The position numbers and the translations under genes are program-made. A DNA stretch of 20,744 nt from a virus, in IMG/VR virus record IMGVR_UViG_3300006733_000154, positions 1 through 20,744 of that record; one strand, 5' to 3'. Below, piece after piece: positions 1-7,400 of this stretch. A model generated the notes under the pieces. It saw only the letters and a list, made by a program, of their open reading frames with translations. It searched no databases and was not told the origin of the DNA. The first letter of the stretch is position 1; every line of letters begins with the position of its first letter.

Positions 1-1456
1 CGCAGCAGTCCTCTACCCCGCCGTTGACCAACTCGTTGAACAGTTTGAACGATACCAACTCGAACCGGCTGTTGATTCTCTCCTCCAACATCCGCACCTT
101 GGTCCTCACGAACTCGTCTGTCAGAAACATCTGGTTCTCCAGTGTCTCGAAGGCTTTGGCAAGCCGCTTCTCCTCGGCCTTCAGTTCGGAGATACGTGCG
201 TCGCCCCTGGCGATGGTTTCCAGTGCGGTGAGGGTCACGGCATGGTGCGTGATGTCGGCCTGTATCTGCTCTATCTCGGCGTCTAGGGCGGAGGTGTCTA
301 TTGTGCCGCCTGCTTCCACTGACTCGATCTCTGCCCGTAGTTGCTCGGCGTGTGTTTCCAGCCCCTCGTTCGTCTCCTTCAACCCATCCACCGCGGCCTT
401 CCTCAACTTGCCCTCGTAGTCGATCTGCTCAAGCCCCGTGGCTTTCGAAGCCTCAAACCTGGACCGTGACTCCTGAACCATGTTCTCGGGCATGGGCTGG
501 CCGCAGGTAGGACAAGTATCCGCCGCCCGAGGAAAGACATCGGCGTTCAACTTCCGCCAATGCCCCAGTAGGTTCTGCAACTTGGCCTCAAGGTCGGCAA
601 TCTCACGCCTGTTGTTCTCAAGCCGTGCTAGGGTTATCCGCAGTTCGCCCTTCTTCTCGTCGGCGCTGGTGGATGCCGTGGCCTGCGCCCTAACACCCTG
701 CTTTTCTTCGAGGGTTCCTTGCAGGGCAACCAGGGCAGCCTCTATGGTGGGGCCATCACCCGTGCCCTCTGGCAGTTCAGGCAACCCCAACTTCACCTCG
801 TCAATCCTGACGGGTATCTGTTTCAGTTGGGCGTTGATCTCGGTTCGCTCGGCGGCTAGCACCTTGCGATGCTCGTCAAGGCTGCGGTCGCCAAGAACAC
901 CTGGAAGTAGTTGCAGCCTGTCATCGCTACTAATCACATCGTACTCTGAGACATCACCACACACAGCCACGATGAGGTCTCGGCGTGTCCTCCACGGCAG
1001 CACCTCGTTGAAGTGGCGGGGGTTGGTCAGCAACCGAAACACCCCTTCCTCCACTAACTTGGCTATGAGGGCATCAAACTGTTTCTTTTGAGTCGGTACG
1101 CCGTCTACCCAATAGTCAGTCGTGTGACCGCCGAACTCGGCTAGGCTCTTGCCCTTCTTCTTGGTCCACTTCTCGGCAAAGGACTTCTTCAGGGTGATGC
1201 TCTTGCCTCTCACCTCCAGCACCGCCTCGACCTCATGCTTGACCCCGCCATCCGGCAACGGCTTGGTCATGTCCTTCAGGTCAAAGTCGGCCTGGTTCAG
1301 CGAGTCCTTGCCAAAGAGCAGCCAGAGGAACGAGTCCATCAGCGTTGTTTTGCCGGAGCCGTTCTGCCCGTAAACCAATACCTCCTCTCCGAGCGGTTCA
1401 AGGGTGAAGTTGCTGATTCCTTTGAAGCTAGTCAGCTTCAGGCTATGGAGTCTCAT
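1..1456 (-). CDS. SbcC/Rad50-like AAA ATPase with zinc hook, partial (C-terminus beyond window)
   Basis: The first 485 residues are present and the frame is still open at the left edge. The N-terminus (MRLHSLKLTSFKGI) is the usual start of RecF/SMC/Rad50-type ATPases. A Walker A motif GQNGSGKTT lies at residues 30-38. A long charged helical, probably coiled-coil region follows. It is interrupted by CPTCGQPMP (Cys315 and Cys318), which resembles the CxxC zinc hook through which Rad50/SbcC arms dimerise. The last visible residues (INSRFELVSFKLF, then NGGVEDCC) resemble the part just before the C-terminal ATPase lobe of phage members. The signature motif and Walker B are therefore outside the window. 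The start ATG at 1456 lies 14 bases inside the preceding small gene. The likely role is in phage DNA end processing, recombination or replication. A nuclease partner (SbcD/Mre11 type) would be expected further left but cannot be seen. Confidence 0.85.
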   Translation of the reverse strand, partial: MRLHSLKLTSFKGISNFTLEPLGEEVLVYGQNGSGKTTLMDSFLWLLFGKDSLNQADFDLKDMTKPLPDGGVKHEVEAVLEVRGKSITLKKSFAEKWTKKKGKSLAEFGGHTTDYWVDGVPTQKKQFDALIAKLVEEGVFRLLTNPRHFNEVLPWRTRRDLIVAVCGDVSEYDVISSDDRLQLLPGVLGDRSLDEHRKVLAAERTEINAQLKQIPVRIDEVKLGLPELPEGTGDGPTIEAALVALQGTLEEKQGVRAQATASTSADEKKGELRITLARLENNRREIADLEAKLQNLLGHWRKLNADVFPRAADTCPTCGQPMPENMVQESRSRFEASKATGLEQIDYEGKLRKAAVDGLKETNEGLETHAEQLRAEIESVEAGGTIDTSALDAEIEQIQADITHHAVTLTALETIARGDARISELKAEEKRLAKAFETLENQMFLTDEFVRTKVRMLEERINSRFELVSFKLFNELVNGGVEDCC

Positions 1457-1640
1457 GGTTCGCTCTCCTTTTCAGTCTCTTAGATTGACACCTGCCGTCC
1501 TTCCGTAGCTTCCACTCCTCCCCGAGAGAGCAACACGGCTGCCCCTTCCGCAGCGCCTTCCTCTGAGCGTACATGCAATCACGGCAACCGAGCGTGGCGT
1601 GGGTGTGACGGCGTTCTGTCTTGGTACGGCCTTGGTTCAT
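1443..1640 (-). CDS. Small cysteine-containing basic protein, 65 aa, unknown function
   Basis: This is a 65-residue basic protein starting at the ATG at 1640, which overlaps the TGA of the upstream gene as ATGA. It contains CRDC (Cys19, Cys22), a Cys36-Cys37 pair and Cys51, a pattern compatible with a small zinc-binding fold. It ends in a Lys/Arg-rich tail that could touch nucleic acid. The same frame stays open further upstream to 1808, but that part runs over the neighbouring zinc protein, so the ATGA start is preferred. Its 3' end overlaps the start of the ATPase gene by 14 bases. I do not recognise the family. The reality of the gene rests on the overlap pattern and the cysteine spacing. 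Confidence 0.6.
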   Translation of the reverse strand: MNQGRTKTERRHTHATLGCRDCMYAQRKALRKGQPCCSLGEEWKLRKDGRCQSKRLKRRANHETP

Positions 1641-1864
1641 GGCATCGCCCCAGCAGCCAGTTGCTCGATACACCAGCCACACAGAGCCCGACCCTGATAC
1701 TTCCTGACCGGGCCTTCGTACCTGTAGGCGAAAGGTTCCATGTGGGTAGGGCCAATCATGATGCGGCAGCGGGCGCAGGCATTGTGGAACGGCTTGCGTG
1801 CTGCACACTCGGGGCAGGGGTCAACTGGTCGATTCAGCGTGGTGGGGATGCAGGATGCCATCAT
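1637..1864 (-). CDS. Small protein with three CxxC pairs, 75 aa (zinc-ribbon-like)
   Basis: The protein has three CxxC pairs: CPEC (17-20), CARC (30-33) and CGWC (62-65). This is enough ligands for one or two structural zinc sites, as in rubredoxin-like knuckles. The stretch between the second and third pairs holds a short aromatic and basic segment (EPFAYRYEGPVRKYQG). The ATG at 1864 shares an ATGA with the end of the 66-residue gene before it, and the stop shares an ATGA with the 65-residue gene after it. Translation of the three is therefore probably coupled. The exact function is unknown. Binding nucleic acid, or acting as an adaptor in phage replication or recombination, would fit the ATPase two genes downstream, but this is inference. 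Confidence 0.7.
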   Translation of the reverse strand: MMASCIPTTLNRPVDPCPECAARKPFHNACARCRIMIGPTHMEPFAYRYEGPVRKYQGRALCGWCIEQLAAGAMP

Positions 1865-2061
1865 TGCCCCTCAATTATCCTCTGGGCCTGTCGCGCTATC
1901 TCAAGCTCGGACTCCCACGACAAGGTGCCCCCGAACTTCCGATATAGCCCGAAGCACTCACGGCCTATGGCTTCTTGCCCATGCCGTAGGTGGAGGGTGG
2001 TATCACTCCCCAACGCCAAGCGACATCGGCGTAGTTCTTCCTCTGTGAAACTGATCTCCAT
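1861..2061 (-). CDS. Hypothetical small helical protein, 66 aa
   Basis: This 66-residue, mostly helical, charged protein has no recognised motif. Its ATG at 2061 directly follows the TGA of the upstream gene. A GGGGAG sequence about 8 bases upstream may serve as its ribosome binding site. It ends with an ATGA overlap into the three-CxxC protein. Its place inside an unbroken run of coupled small genes is the main reason to accept it. No function is proposed. Confidence 0.6.
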   Translation of the reverse strand: MEISFTEEELRRCRLALGSDTTLHLRHGQEAIGRECFGLYRKFGGTLSWESELEIARQAQRIIEGQ

Positions 2062-2343
2062 TCACGGGCTCCCCACGGTACTTGGAAGTTCAGGTATGCC
2101 CCCAACCAGATATTGCTTGAACTGCTCGGGGCCATCGGCCAAGTGACGTGCGACAACAACCCGCGTGGCATCTCGTGCGCTCTGCGTTTGCTCATGCCTA
2201 GTACATGAGGACAGGGTGCTAGTGGCTACCTTCACCTTTGAGAGAGCGTCCTGGTCGCCCTTCTTTGAGTTTCGTAAGTACCACGTGATAACCTGCGCGG
2301 ATTCCATAAACAGTTGATCCCAAAGTTCGTTAGTATCAGTCAT
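2062..2343 (-). CDS. Hypothetical protein, 93 aa, predicted helical
   Basis: This 93-residue protein starts at an ATG overlapping the previous stop as ATGA. It is predicted helical, with an acidic N-terminus (MTDTNELWDQ) and a central basic segment rich in Ser, Thr and Lys. It has a single cysteine and no visible metal site or membrane helix. I do not recognise a family. Its coupling to the zinc-finger-like protein upstream suggests the two are made in similar amounts and may work together. Confidence 0.6.
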   Translation of the reverse strand: MTDTNELWDQLFMESAQVITWYLRNSKKGDQDALSKVKVATSTLSSCTRHEQTQSARDATRVVVARHLADGPEQFKQYLVGGIPELPSTVGSP

Positions 2344-2780
2344 CGGACTCGTTCCTCCTCTAACCGTTTCTCTAGCCGCGTTATGCGATCCTCAAACAAA
2401 GCTACATCCGTAACTCTCGCCATGGCACCTGCTAATCGGGCAATCGTATCACCCTTTTCGCGTGGGATCTCGTCCCGATCCACTTTATAGATTGTAGCCT
2501 CCAGTAGTTCGAGGACCGAGGCATATCGGCGCGGGATTCGGCGCTCCATCCTAATCGAAGTCGCACTGTTGCGACCGCCCTTTCGCCTCGCTTCGGCGGC
2601 TCCGGGTGAATGACCCACACAGAAGCCGTCCTTAGTGGCACGCGCCGCGCATGGTCGGCCATCCTTGCGTGTGGCGTTGCATCGCGGATAGCCCAGTTGG
2701 TCGGCCCCGACTGCTGGCCGTGGAGTGCGAACCCTCAGCAATCGCTTTGTCTCGTCTGCGATCTCTTTTCTGCGCTCCAC
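2340..2780 (-). CDS. Small phage protein with Cys/His zinc-finger-like motif and C-terminal coiled coil, 146 aa
   Basis: The start is a GTG at 2780, one base inside the TAG of the previous gene, with AGGAGG at 2786-2791 five bases upstream. No ATG occurs before residue 77, which supports the GTG. Residues 33-60 carry Cys34-x9-Cys44-x9-Cys54-x2-His57. This resembles the RCxATxxxGxPC...CxxH segment found in many small phage and mobile-element proteins, and it probably binds zinc. The C-terminal third ends in a short coiled-coil stretch (EDRITRLEKRLEEERVR). It may be a DNA-binding or packaging accessory protein, but its context with a recombination-type ATPase favours DNA metabolism. The function is unproven. 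Confidence 0.7.
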   Translation of the reverse strand: MERRKEIADETKRLLRVRTPRPAVGADQLGYPRCNATRKDGRPCAARATKDGFCVGHSPGAAEARRKGGRNSATSIRMERRIPRRYASVLELLEATIYKVDRDEIPREKGDTIARLAGAMARVTDVALFEDRITRLEKRLEEERVR

Positions 2781-2992
2781 TACCGCCTCCTACCCATGAC
2801 CCGCCCCGAGGGTGTCCAGAGGTGAGGCTTGCCGTGGTGCGCCATGCGGTCAAAGACCCTGATTGCCTCTCCCTTCTCGTTGTGGCGACCCTCCTGGTAT
2901 CGTGCCGTTCGGAGTGCAGCCTCTAGTGTCTCGTCATGGCAGACGACACCACAGTACGTACATGAGATTTCGTACCGTTGCATGAGTCCCAT
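2780..2992 (-). CDS. Small CxxC protein, 70 aa, unknown function
   Basis: The ATG at 2992 is the preferred start because GAGGAGG at 3000-3006 sits seven bases upstream. A GTG two codons earlier (2998) would lie almost against that ribosome binding site. The protein has CTYC at residues 11-14, Cys18, and a His-rich stretch (MAHHGKPH, 50-57) that could complete a metal site. The tail is Arg-rich (GRRR). The upstream gap contains a long inverted repeat, so expression may differ from that of the helix-turn-helix gene before it. The family is not recognised. Confidence 0.65.
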   Translation of the reverse strand: MGLMQRYEISCTYCGVVCHDETLEAALRTARYQEGRHNEKGEAIRVFDRMAHHGKPHLWTPSGRVMGRRR

Positions 2993-3016
2993 TTTCACAC
3001 CTCCTCAAGTGTGGGG

Positions 3017-3064
3017 GGTGGTGGGAGTGAGGAACCCGCTGGTGAGGCAGGGACTCCCACCACC
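3017..3064. promoter_or_regulatory. 12-bp perfect inverted repeat between two early genes (attenuator, terminator or binding site)
   Basis: The arms GGTGGTGGGAGT (3017-3028) and ACTCCCACCACC (3053-3064) are perfectly complementary, with 24 bases between them. The repeat fills the gap between the helix-turn-helix gene and the ribosome binding site of the next gene. It has no following T-run on the minus strand, so a classical intrinsic terminator is unlikely. An attenuating or processing hairpin, or a protein binding site, is possible. Confidence 0.55.
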
Positions 3065-3069
3065 ACTCC

Positions 3070-3252
3070 TTATTTACGACGCCCGTGCGGGCCCGGGTTC
3101 TGGCTGTTGTACCGCTTTAGAATCTGCGATACCCGTTGCTGGCTGATTCCAAACTCACGTCCTACCTCCTTCAAACTCATCTCAGGGTGCCGTTGATGGT
3201 AGCCAACAACAGCAAGGTTGCGCTGGAGCTTGGTCAAGTCCTCATACTTCAT
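3070..3252 (-). CDS. Small helix-turn-helix DNA-binding protein, 60 aa (sigma-70 region 4-like)
   Basis: Residues 26-46 (SLKEVGREFGISQQRVSQIL and following) form a helix-turn-helix. It closely resembles the -35-recognising HTH of sigma-70 region 4 and the many small phage regulators built on it. The basic tail ends GRRK. At 60 residues it is little more than the HTH. It is the first gene after a consensus promoter whose predicted start point coincides with the ATG, so its mRNA may be leaderless. An AGGAG at 3265-3269 lies 12 bases upstream and could serve as a ribosome binding site only on a longer read-through transcript. It may regulate its own promoter or the early/late switch. Direct repeats around the -35 box are candidate binding sites. 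Confidence 0.8.
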   Translation of the reverse strand: MKYEDLTKLQRNLAVVGYHQRHPEMSLKEVGREFGISQQRVSQILKRYNSQNPGPHGRRK

Positions 3253-3258
3253 GGTTGG

Positions 3259-3287
3259 ATTATACTCCTAGTACACCTACTTGTCAA
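3259..3287 (-). promoter_or_regulatory. Consensus sigma-70 promoter (TTGACA-17-TATAAT) for the early operon
   Basis: On the minus strand TTGACA (3287-3282) and TATAAT (3264-3259) are both exact consensus hexamers, separated by exactly 17 bases. Six bases (CCAACC) separate the -10 box from the ATG at 3252. Transcription should therefore start at or within a base or two of the start codon. This is the only strong promoter I see. It sits at the boundary between the structural genes and the small-gene operon. Confidence 0.85.
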
Positions 3288-3297
3288 CCCCCTAGTA
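3267..3297 (-). promoter_or_regulatory. Direct repeat TACTAGG flanking the -35 box (possible operator)
   Basis: TACTAGG occurs at 3291-3297, just upstream of the -35 box, and again at 3267-3273 inside the spacer. Both copies are in the same orientation, 24 bp apart. Each contains the palindrome CTAG and is followed by further purines (GGGG and AG). A repressor or activator could use the pair. The adjacent helix-turn-helix protein is an obvious candidate. Short repeats of this length can arise by chance. Confidence 0.35.
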
Positions 3298-3347
3298 TAT
3301 ATGAATGCCACACGCCGCCCCAGGAGAGCGAAACCGGGACGGACGTG

Positions 3348-3371
3348 CGGTGCTGAGAGGAGGCAGCGCCG
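3348..3371. other. Short hairpin between SpeD homologue and early promoter
   Basis: Arms of 8 bases (3348-3355 and 3364-3371) enclose an 8-base loop. Read on the plus strand the stem pairs fully with one G-U wobble. On the minus strand, the direction of transcription, it has one C-A mismatch. It lies a few bases past the stop of the SpeD homologue and could mark the end of the late operon, but no T-run follows. Confidence 0.25.
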
Positions 3372-3376
3372 GACCT

Positions 3377-3721
3377 CTATGGCAATGGGGGAAAGCTGCG
3401 GTCAAGCAGGTTCTTGTACCTGCACTCCCATATCCCGAAGCGGTCACGAATGAAGTTCTGCGCTCCCACAACCCTGAACGGTTTGCAAGAGTAGATTTCC
3501 ATTGAGAGGTAGGGGGGGCGGCCATCGAGATTGTAGTAATGGCCGAACACATGGGACTCAGCAATCATCTGAAAGAAGGAAGGTCCGAGGGCATCAAACT
3601 CCTGCCAGCAGAAGGGGCCAACCGGCGTCATGTCGACGGTCCGTATCAGTTCAAGGGTAAGCTGCTCGGCTTCGTCTTTGGTCAGTGTCCGCTTCACATA
3701 GCCATCGTACATGAGGTGCAT
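3377..3721 (-). CDS. speD: S-adenosylmethionine decarboxylase (SpeD) family pyruvoyl enzyme homologue, 114 aa
   Basis: The segment MIAESHVFGH matches the self-cleavage site of AdoMetDC proenzymes. Glu55-Ser56 would be the cleavage bond, with Ser56 becoming the pyruvoyl group, His61 at +5 and Cys79 in IYSC at +23. In the bacterial Thermotoga-type enzyme the corresponding Ser, His and Cys are at 0, +5 and +20, so the processing and catalytic residues are kept with a three-residue insertion. The TWPE segment that follows the His in bacterial SpeD is replaced by YYNLDG, so the substrate pocket may differ. SpeD homologues acting on ornithine or arginine instead of AdoMet are known. The chosen ATG at 3721 gives the usual length and has AGGGGG ten bases upstream. 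A GTG at 3781 would add 20 residues and overlap the upstream gene. It is the last gene before the early promoter. It is likely a polyamine or SAM-related accessory gene of the phage. Confidence 0.75.
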   Translation of the reverse strand: MHLMYDGYVKRTLTKDEAEQLTLELIRTVDMTPVGPFCWQEFDALGPSFFQMIAESHVFGHYYNLDGRPPYLSMEIYSCKPFRVVGAQNFIRDRFGIWECRYKNLLDRSFPPLP

Positions 3722-3756
3722 GGCCTCGATTCCCCCTTCGCTGAAATGGCTCCATT

Positions 3757-4248
3757 CTATCCACCACCCGATGCCTGCCACAGTCTGATGATTTCCCAGA
3801 TGAGCAAGCCGACCGCCCCTATGATGCCCGTCGGTATGCCATACTTCTTGGCAGCCTGTTTCGCCTTGTTCACCTCAGCGTCCTGCTTACCTCTCCTATA
3901 GCCGTTGAGTCTCGACACCTTCTCCTCTACACGCCGAATCTGGTGCTCATGTTCCCCACAAGGCAACTCCTTGATAGCATTGAACACGCGATCGAATATC
4001 GGCGGGATACCCAGCGCAGGATTTCCCTGAAAATTGTGCTCAAGTTCCGTCACCACGTTATCAACCTTCCCCAACTTGATAGTGCTGGCGGCGACTTCCT
4101 TTACCAGGGTGTCCACGACGACGGCCACTGTATCCACCTTCTCAAGTTGTACATTGGCGCCGGCCACTTCCGTGACCAACCTATCAACTATAGCTGCGAC
4201 CGTCCCAAGTTGCTCCATGACCTCAGCGTTATCGTTCTTTTCCGTCAT
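3757..4248 (-). CDS. Coiled-coil protein with one C-terminal transmembrane helix (holin/XhlA-like), 163 aa
   Basis: Residues 12-70 are heptad-rich and internally repetitive (VDRLVTEVAG..., VDTLVKEVAA..., VDNVVTELEH). This is followed by a charged stretch (HEHQIRRVEEKVSRLNG, 100-116), then a Lys/Arg-rich linker and one hydrophobic segment at about 138-156 (GIPTGIIGAVGLLIWEII). A coiled coil ending in a single C-terminal membrane helix resembles XhlA-type haemolysin/holin accessory proteins and some phage lysis proteins. Its position after the tail gene also fits a lysis module, but no endolysin is seen nearby. The start at 4248 overlaps the previous stop as ATGA. An anchored tail or ejection accessory protein is an alternative. 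Confidence 0.65.
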   Translation of the reverse strand: MTEKNDNAEVMEQLGTVAAIVDRLVTEVAGANVQLEKVDTVAVVVDTLVKEVAASTIKLGKVDNVVTELEHNFQGNPALGIPPIFDRVFNAIKELPCGEHEHQIRRVEEKVSRLNGYRRGKQDAEVNKAKQAAKKYGIPTGIIGAVGLLIWEIIRLWQASGGG

Positions 4249-4451
4249 CCGTCACCCCTCCCGATTCGGCAGTCGGGCGCTCCCTCATTGGCCTTGGCTT
4301 CCTGCTGCTGCATCATCTCGATTATCATTGCTTGGGCTTTCTGAATAAAACTTAGAAGTTCGGCGTATGAGAATGGCTGACCCCCATCTTGGAGATGCAC
4401 GGTTGGGGATGCTGGTTGGTCTGGGATGTCAATTAGTATGTAGCCCCGCAT
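4245..4451 (-). CDS. Hypothetical small protein downstream of tail gene, 68 aa
   Basis: This 68-residue protein starts at the ATG at 4451, with AGGAGG six to seven bases upstream, nine bases after the tail gene stop. The N-terminal half is beta-like with Pro (MRGYILIDIPDQPASP). The middle is a helix rich in Met and Gln (FIQKAQAMIIEMMQQQEAK). It may be a tail-fibre chaperone or assembly helper by position, but nothing in the sequence proves this. It is coupled to the coiled-coil membrane protein by an ATGA overlap. Confidence 0.6.
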   Translation of the reverse strand: MRGYILIDIPDQPASPTVHLQDGGQPFSYAELLSFIQKAQAMIIEMMQQQEAKANEGAPDCRIGRGDG

Positions 4452-4460
4452 ATACGCCTC

Positions 4461-7400
4461 CTAGAAAGCATGAATAACGTGCCAAGCCCCGTTCTTGTAG
4501 AACTCTATGTCGTCGTCGTCCTCCATGTAACAGATCATGCCCTCGTATGGAGTCCCAGGTTTGGCGGCGTCGTTAGCGTAGCACGGGATAGCAAAGGAAT
4601 CGGAGGTTCGCAAATCGGCAAAGCCCGATACCTCAATCTTGCCCGTGACATAGGTATCAGCCTCTAGGTTTATATCATCCCCGGGGTTGAGGGTGATGTC
4701 ACCTGTGCCTGAACTATTGAGTCTGAGGTCTTTATTCGATTGCGCCGTAATGTCGAGATAAGTAGCCGCCCCGTACATACCGCCAATGAGCGTCGCCCCC
4801 GAATAGAACTTGAGCACATCGCCATAGATTTTGATCCCATCTGCGTCTATGAGAACGCTACCGGCTCCCGCCGTAATCTGGCCGCTGGAGTTTACGCTGC
4901 ACTGTACCGTCCCTGCCTTCGTCGCTCTCGTAGTCAGGGCGTTATTTGTGCCGTAGATGTTGATTCCGTGGCTGGCGTCAATCTCTACACCGCTCTCGTT
5001 GTACCATTCGCCATCAACAACAGTGGCTGAGGTGAGTTTGATATGACCGCTGCTCAGGTCGGTCGCTAATATACGCTTATATGTCGTGCCATCTGGTAAA
5101 TCATCAACGTCCTTGCCATTGAAATACTTGTTGGTGCTACCCTCAGCAATGTTGTCAATGCTGCCGGTACAGGTAGACAGTAATATATGCCCGGACGATA
5201 TGTCCGTCTTGGCTACCCTTCCATAACTCGTCCCATCAGCAATATCGTCCAAATCCCCAACTGTTTCAGACAATATGATATGCCCGGACGATATGTCCGT
5301 CTTGGCTACCCTTCCATAACTCGTCCCATCAGCAATATCGTCCAAATCCCCAACTGTTTCAGACAATATGATATGCCCCGCGGATATATCTGTGAGCAGT
5401 ACACGGCCGTATGTCGTCCCATCTGATACAGCGTCCAGATCGCCGGTCACCTTCCCTTGTGCTGCTACGGCTGCCAGGCTGATCTCGCCAGCCTTGACAT
5501 GCGCGGCCAGTATGGAATCCGCAGCAATGATAGTCGCATTGATAATTGGTTCTTTGCTCTTGTTCGGCAGAACGATTGCCGACTGCCCGTTCGTACCCTC
5601 TACGACAACCGCCAGCAATCCCTTGTTCGAAGCTGCGGCGTCGTTATAATTCGATGACCATTGAATTGTAGCGTTGCCTTCCAGAAAATATGCGAAGTCT
5701 GTCCCGCTCACATCATCCTTGCTGCCCGCGTCGACGGCCTGCGAACTGCCATCTGCGAAGTAAATCGTACCAGCCCCCCACGACACGCTATTGCCATCAA
5801 CCGAAGTCCAAACAATATCGACATTGAATGGCTGCCCGGCTCTCCGTAGTAAGTCGGGCGATATCGTGTGCATTTTTATGATGTTCGGGGCGGTCATGCC
5901 CGAGCCCAATGCCAGTTGGTCAATGAACGCCTCAACATCATCCGTGTTGAGTTTGCGTATCAGGCCACCGATACGCAGCTCCATCAGAAACGGGTCACGG
6001 CTCTCGGGGTAATAGCGCCAGTAGAGACCGCCCACTCTGCCAGTGGCCCCGGTGTTGCCCCTGTTGTCCGTGACGGTCACCTTGTCGTAGACCTCTTGCA
6101 GATAGTTGGGCGTCGTGATAAGGAAACCTGTCTCAGTCTGACTCTGCGCCCTCTCGACCATGGACTGAGCAATCCACTCACAATCAGCGTCAGATCCCAC
6201 CAACCCGAATGGTTCCTGCATGGCCCAGATTCCCATACTGGAATCCCACGCCGGCGATGTGCTGGCGTAGTCGCCCGAGTATGCCGCTGTGTAGACCTCG
6301 ACCTTCATTTTCTTGAAGTACAGACTGCGGGAGTGCGACTTGCGGAAGTAGTGAGCCGCATCGCTAAGATAGGTGTAGTCTACCGAGTCCCCATCCTGGC
6401 AATACTTGAGATGCACCTTCGTCGTGCGCGGGACCAGGACGCAGCGGGTGACCCTCTCCATGGTGTAGTCAAGGAACTCCCTGCCGGTCTGCTTGCTCTC
6501 CCAGGTGGCTTGAGGTTCCCACGAATCGTTGTCTACCTTGCCATCGAGGGTGCCGATGTCAGCGCCGAGGTCGCTGCCGGCCTTCTCCGCCACGAAGTCA
6601 ATGATCTCCTCCATGTTGTAGTTCTGATACGTGGCGTCATCCTGGTTGAAGCGATAGCCCAAATGAGCATCGCAGGTATAGCGCCCGATCTTGTCCGGCG
6701 CCCCCTCTGCGTGAATCACGTAGACGTCCTGCGCCCCGGGCCTGCGGTCTGATATAAAGTCCTGAGCATAACACCAGACATAAGGGCGATAGACTACCTC
6801 AATCCCATTGGCGCAGTCAGCACCAATGCCGAGTCTAATCTGAGCACCCTGCAAGGCCTGCGAGTCGTAGAGGCTGCCCTGGTTGTTGAGCGTGATGGTG
6901 ACGTTGATGCCCCACGGCTCCTCGTTCCCTTCTATACTCTTAATGCGGTAGTCGTTCGTTGCTACTACGAGGGGATAACTGTAGGTGTCGAAGTACAGGT
7001 CGCCAGTACCAAGCGCAGACCACGAACCGCCGCCATCAGTGGAGACCAATGCTGCACCATTGGCATAGCCACCACTAGCATTGTATTTGAGGCCGATAGA
7101 GTTATTGACATCACCATTGAGGCACCTCAAGACCAGCGCGTACTTGGTGCCCGAGGTCAGACTTGCATAGGACAACGGTATCGTGTACTCCACTCCCGTT
7201 GAGTTCGTAGTGAAGTCATCGGAATTGATACTGCCTGAACAAAGGTCTGGTCCAGTCGGCAGGGAACTGCCATCAACAGCCGTGATGGACGCTGTGAGTT
7301 TCCCAGGGCTACCGCCCCGATAAGCCTTGATCTTCACGATACCCAGGATTTGATTGGCCTGCGGCGTGAAGGTCTGCGCCCTCCATTGATCCCCATAGAC

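Noticed and set aside
1443-1808. A longer 121-residue version of the small Cys protein
   Set aside because: The extra N-terminal part lies over the three-CxxC protein in another frame. The ATG at 1640 gives the ATGA coupling seen in neighbouring genes.
3288-3376. A tRNA in the largest gap
   Set aside because: A T-arm-like stretch is present, but no acceptor stem, anticodon arm or D-arm can be built around it.
3722-3781. The GTG at 3781 as the start of the SpeD homologue
   Set aside because: It has no good ribosome binding site, overlaps the upstream gene by 25 bases and adds a segment not typical of the family. The ATG at 3721 has AGGGGG upstream and gives the usual length.
5187-5372. The 93-bp repeats as a CRISPR array
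   Set aside because: The copies abut directly with no unique spacers and lie in frame within a tail protein gene.
5868-6752. A plus-strand open frame of 294 codons
   Set aside because: It is antisense to the hub-like part of the tail protein. It has no domain signal.
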